This document shows positions 6,047 through 6,174 of a stretch of 6,174 nucleotides of DNA, piece after piece. Each line of letters begins with the position of its first letter. The stretch's first letter is position 1. The notes under the pieces were generated by a model. It worked only from the letters and a program-made list of their open reading frames with translations. It searched no databases and had not been told where the DNA came from. The DNA comes from Actinomycetales bacterium. GTDB lineage: Bacteria > Actinomycetota > Actinomycetes > Actinomycetales > Beutenbergiaceae. The stretch covers positions 1 to 6,174 of the forward strand of contig JAENWO010000158.1 in the NCBI GenBank assembly GCA_016649925.1, written 5' to 3'. The position numbers were made by a program, and so were the translations under genes.

Positions 6047-6174
6047 ATGGGGCGCACAGCAGCAATGTGCACGGCACTCCTCCTCGCTGCTGCCCTCCTG
6101 CTCGGCGGCACGGCCTGCGGCCCGGCCAGCCCGGCCAGCCCGGCCAGCCCGGCCAGCCCGGCCAGCCCGGCCAG
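6047..6174 (+). CDS. Probable lipoprotein, N-terminal part only
   Basis: The frame runs off the window end. The protein starts MGRTAAM, followed by a hydrophobic core CTALLLAAALLLGGTAC. This looks like a lipoprotein signal peptide, with Cys24 as the likely lipidated residue exported to the outer face of the membrane. The lipobox is imperfect: Gly-Thr-Ala precedes the Cys, where Leu, Val or Ile is usual three residues before it. An ordinary signal peptide therefore remains possible. After Cys24-Gly the chain is a repeated Pro-Ala-Ser triplet, an extended, disordered spacer of the kind that tethers a domain away from the membrane. The repeat continues to the end of the window, so the functional domain and its job are unknown. 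The ribosome binding site at 6035-6040 and the signal-peptide shape support this as a real gene. Confidence 0.7.
   Translation, partial: MGRTAAMCTALLLAAALLLGGTACGPASPASPASPASPASPA
6122..6174 (+). repeat. Tandem 9-bp repeat CCGGCCAGC inside the lipoprotein gene
   Basis: There are five perfect copies plus 8 of 9 bases of a sixth at the window edge, with no substitutions. The unit length is a multiple of three, so copy-number change would lengthen or shorten the Pro-Ala-Ser spacer without shifting frame. Perfect identity suggests recent expansion or slippage. It may continue beyond the window. Confidence 0.95.

Noticed and set aside
4938..6077. A 379-residue open frame on the - strand opposite the oxidoreductase
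   Set aside because: It is antisense to a conserved gene with all family motifs. Its composition is that of a mirror frame and no domain is recognisable.
6122..6174. CRISPR array or origin iterons
   Set aside because: The units are 9 bp, directly abutting without spacers, and they stay in frame within a signal-peptide-bearing ORF.

Overview
This window comes from a high-GC actinobacterium. Evidence for this is the strong G/C bias at third codon positions, GTG starts, a zinc-finger-free actinobacterial-type topoisomerase I with a lysine-rich tail, and a probable leaderless gene. The protein style suggests the order Micrococcales, but that placement is an impression and was not searched.

Layout. 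Positions 1-1464 are a graveyard of transposase pieces, all on the + strand and joined almost base to base: the C-terminal part of a TnpB-like protein (IS200/IS605 or IS607 class, cut by the window edge), the middle of an IS66-family transposase, and a frameshifted IS3-type OrfA. Positions 1465-1886 hold the C-terminal half of a class I SAM-dependent methyltransferase, which lacks its SAM-binding N-terminus and carries its own 1-bp frameshift. None of these four looks functional. Positions 1887-2109 are the upstream region of topA, with a weak hairpin after the methyltransferase remnant, a perfect 7-bp inverted repeat resembling a CRP/FNR-type operator, a weak -10 candidate and a good ribosome binding site.

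Positions 2110-4809 encode a complete DNA topoisomerase I. Positions 4810-4931 are intergenic, with two mutually exclusive stems and a -10-like element set directly against the next start codon. Positions 4932-5945 encode an intact Gfo/Idh/MocA-family NAD(P)-dependent oxidoreductase. From 6047 to the window end is the start of a probable lipoprotein whose signal peptide runs into a tandem 9-bp repeat encoding Pro-Ala-Ser.

The three intact or partly seen genes (topA, oxidoreductase, lipoprotein) lie on the same strand, but they have separate upstream regions and no obvious shared pathway. The picture is a housekeeping gene next to a decayed insertion hotspot. I found no convincing new multi-gene system. 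The points most worth checking are the mosaic junctions, the TnpB-like fragment that lost half of its zinc ligands, the topA operator candidate and the lipoprotein repeat.
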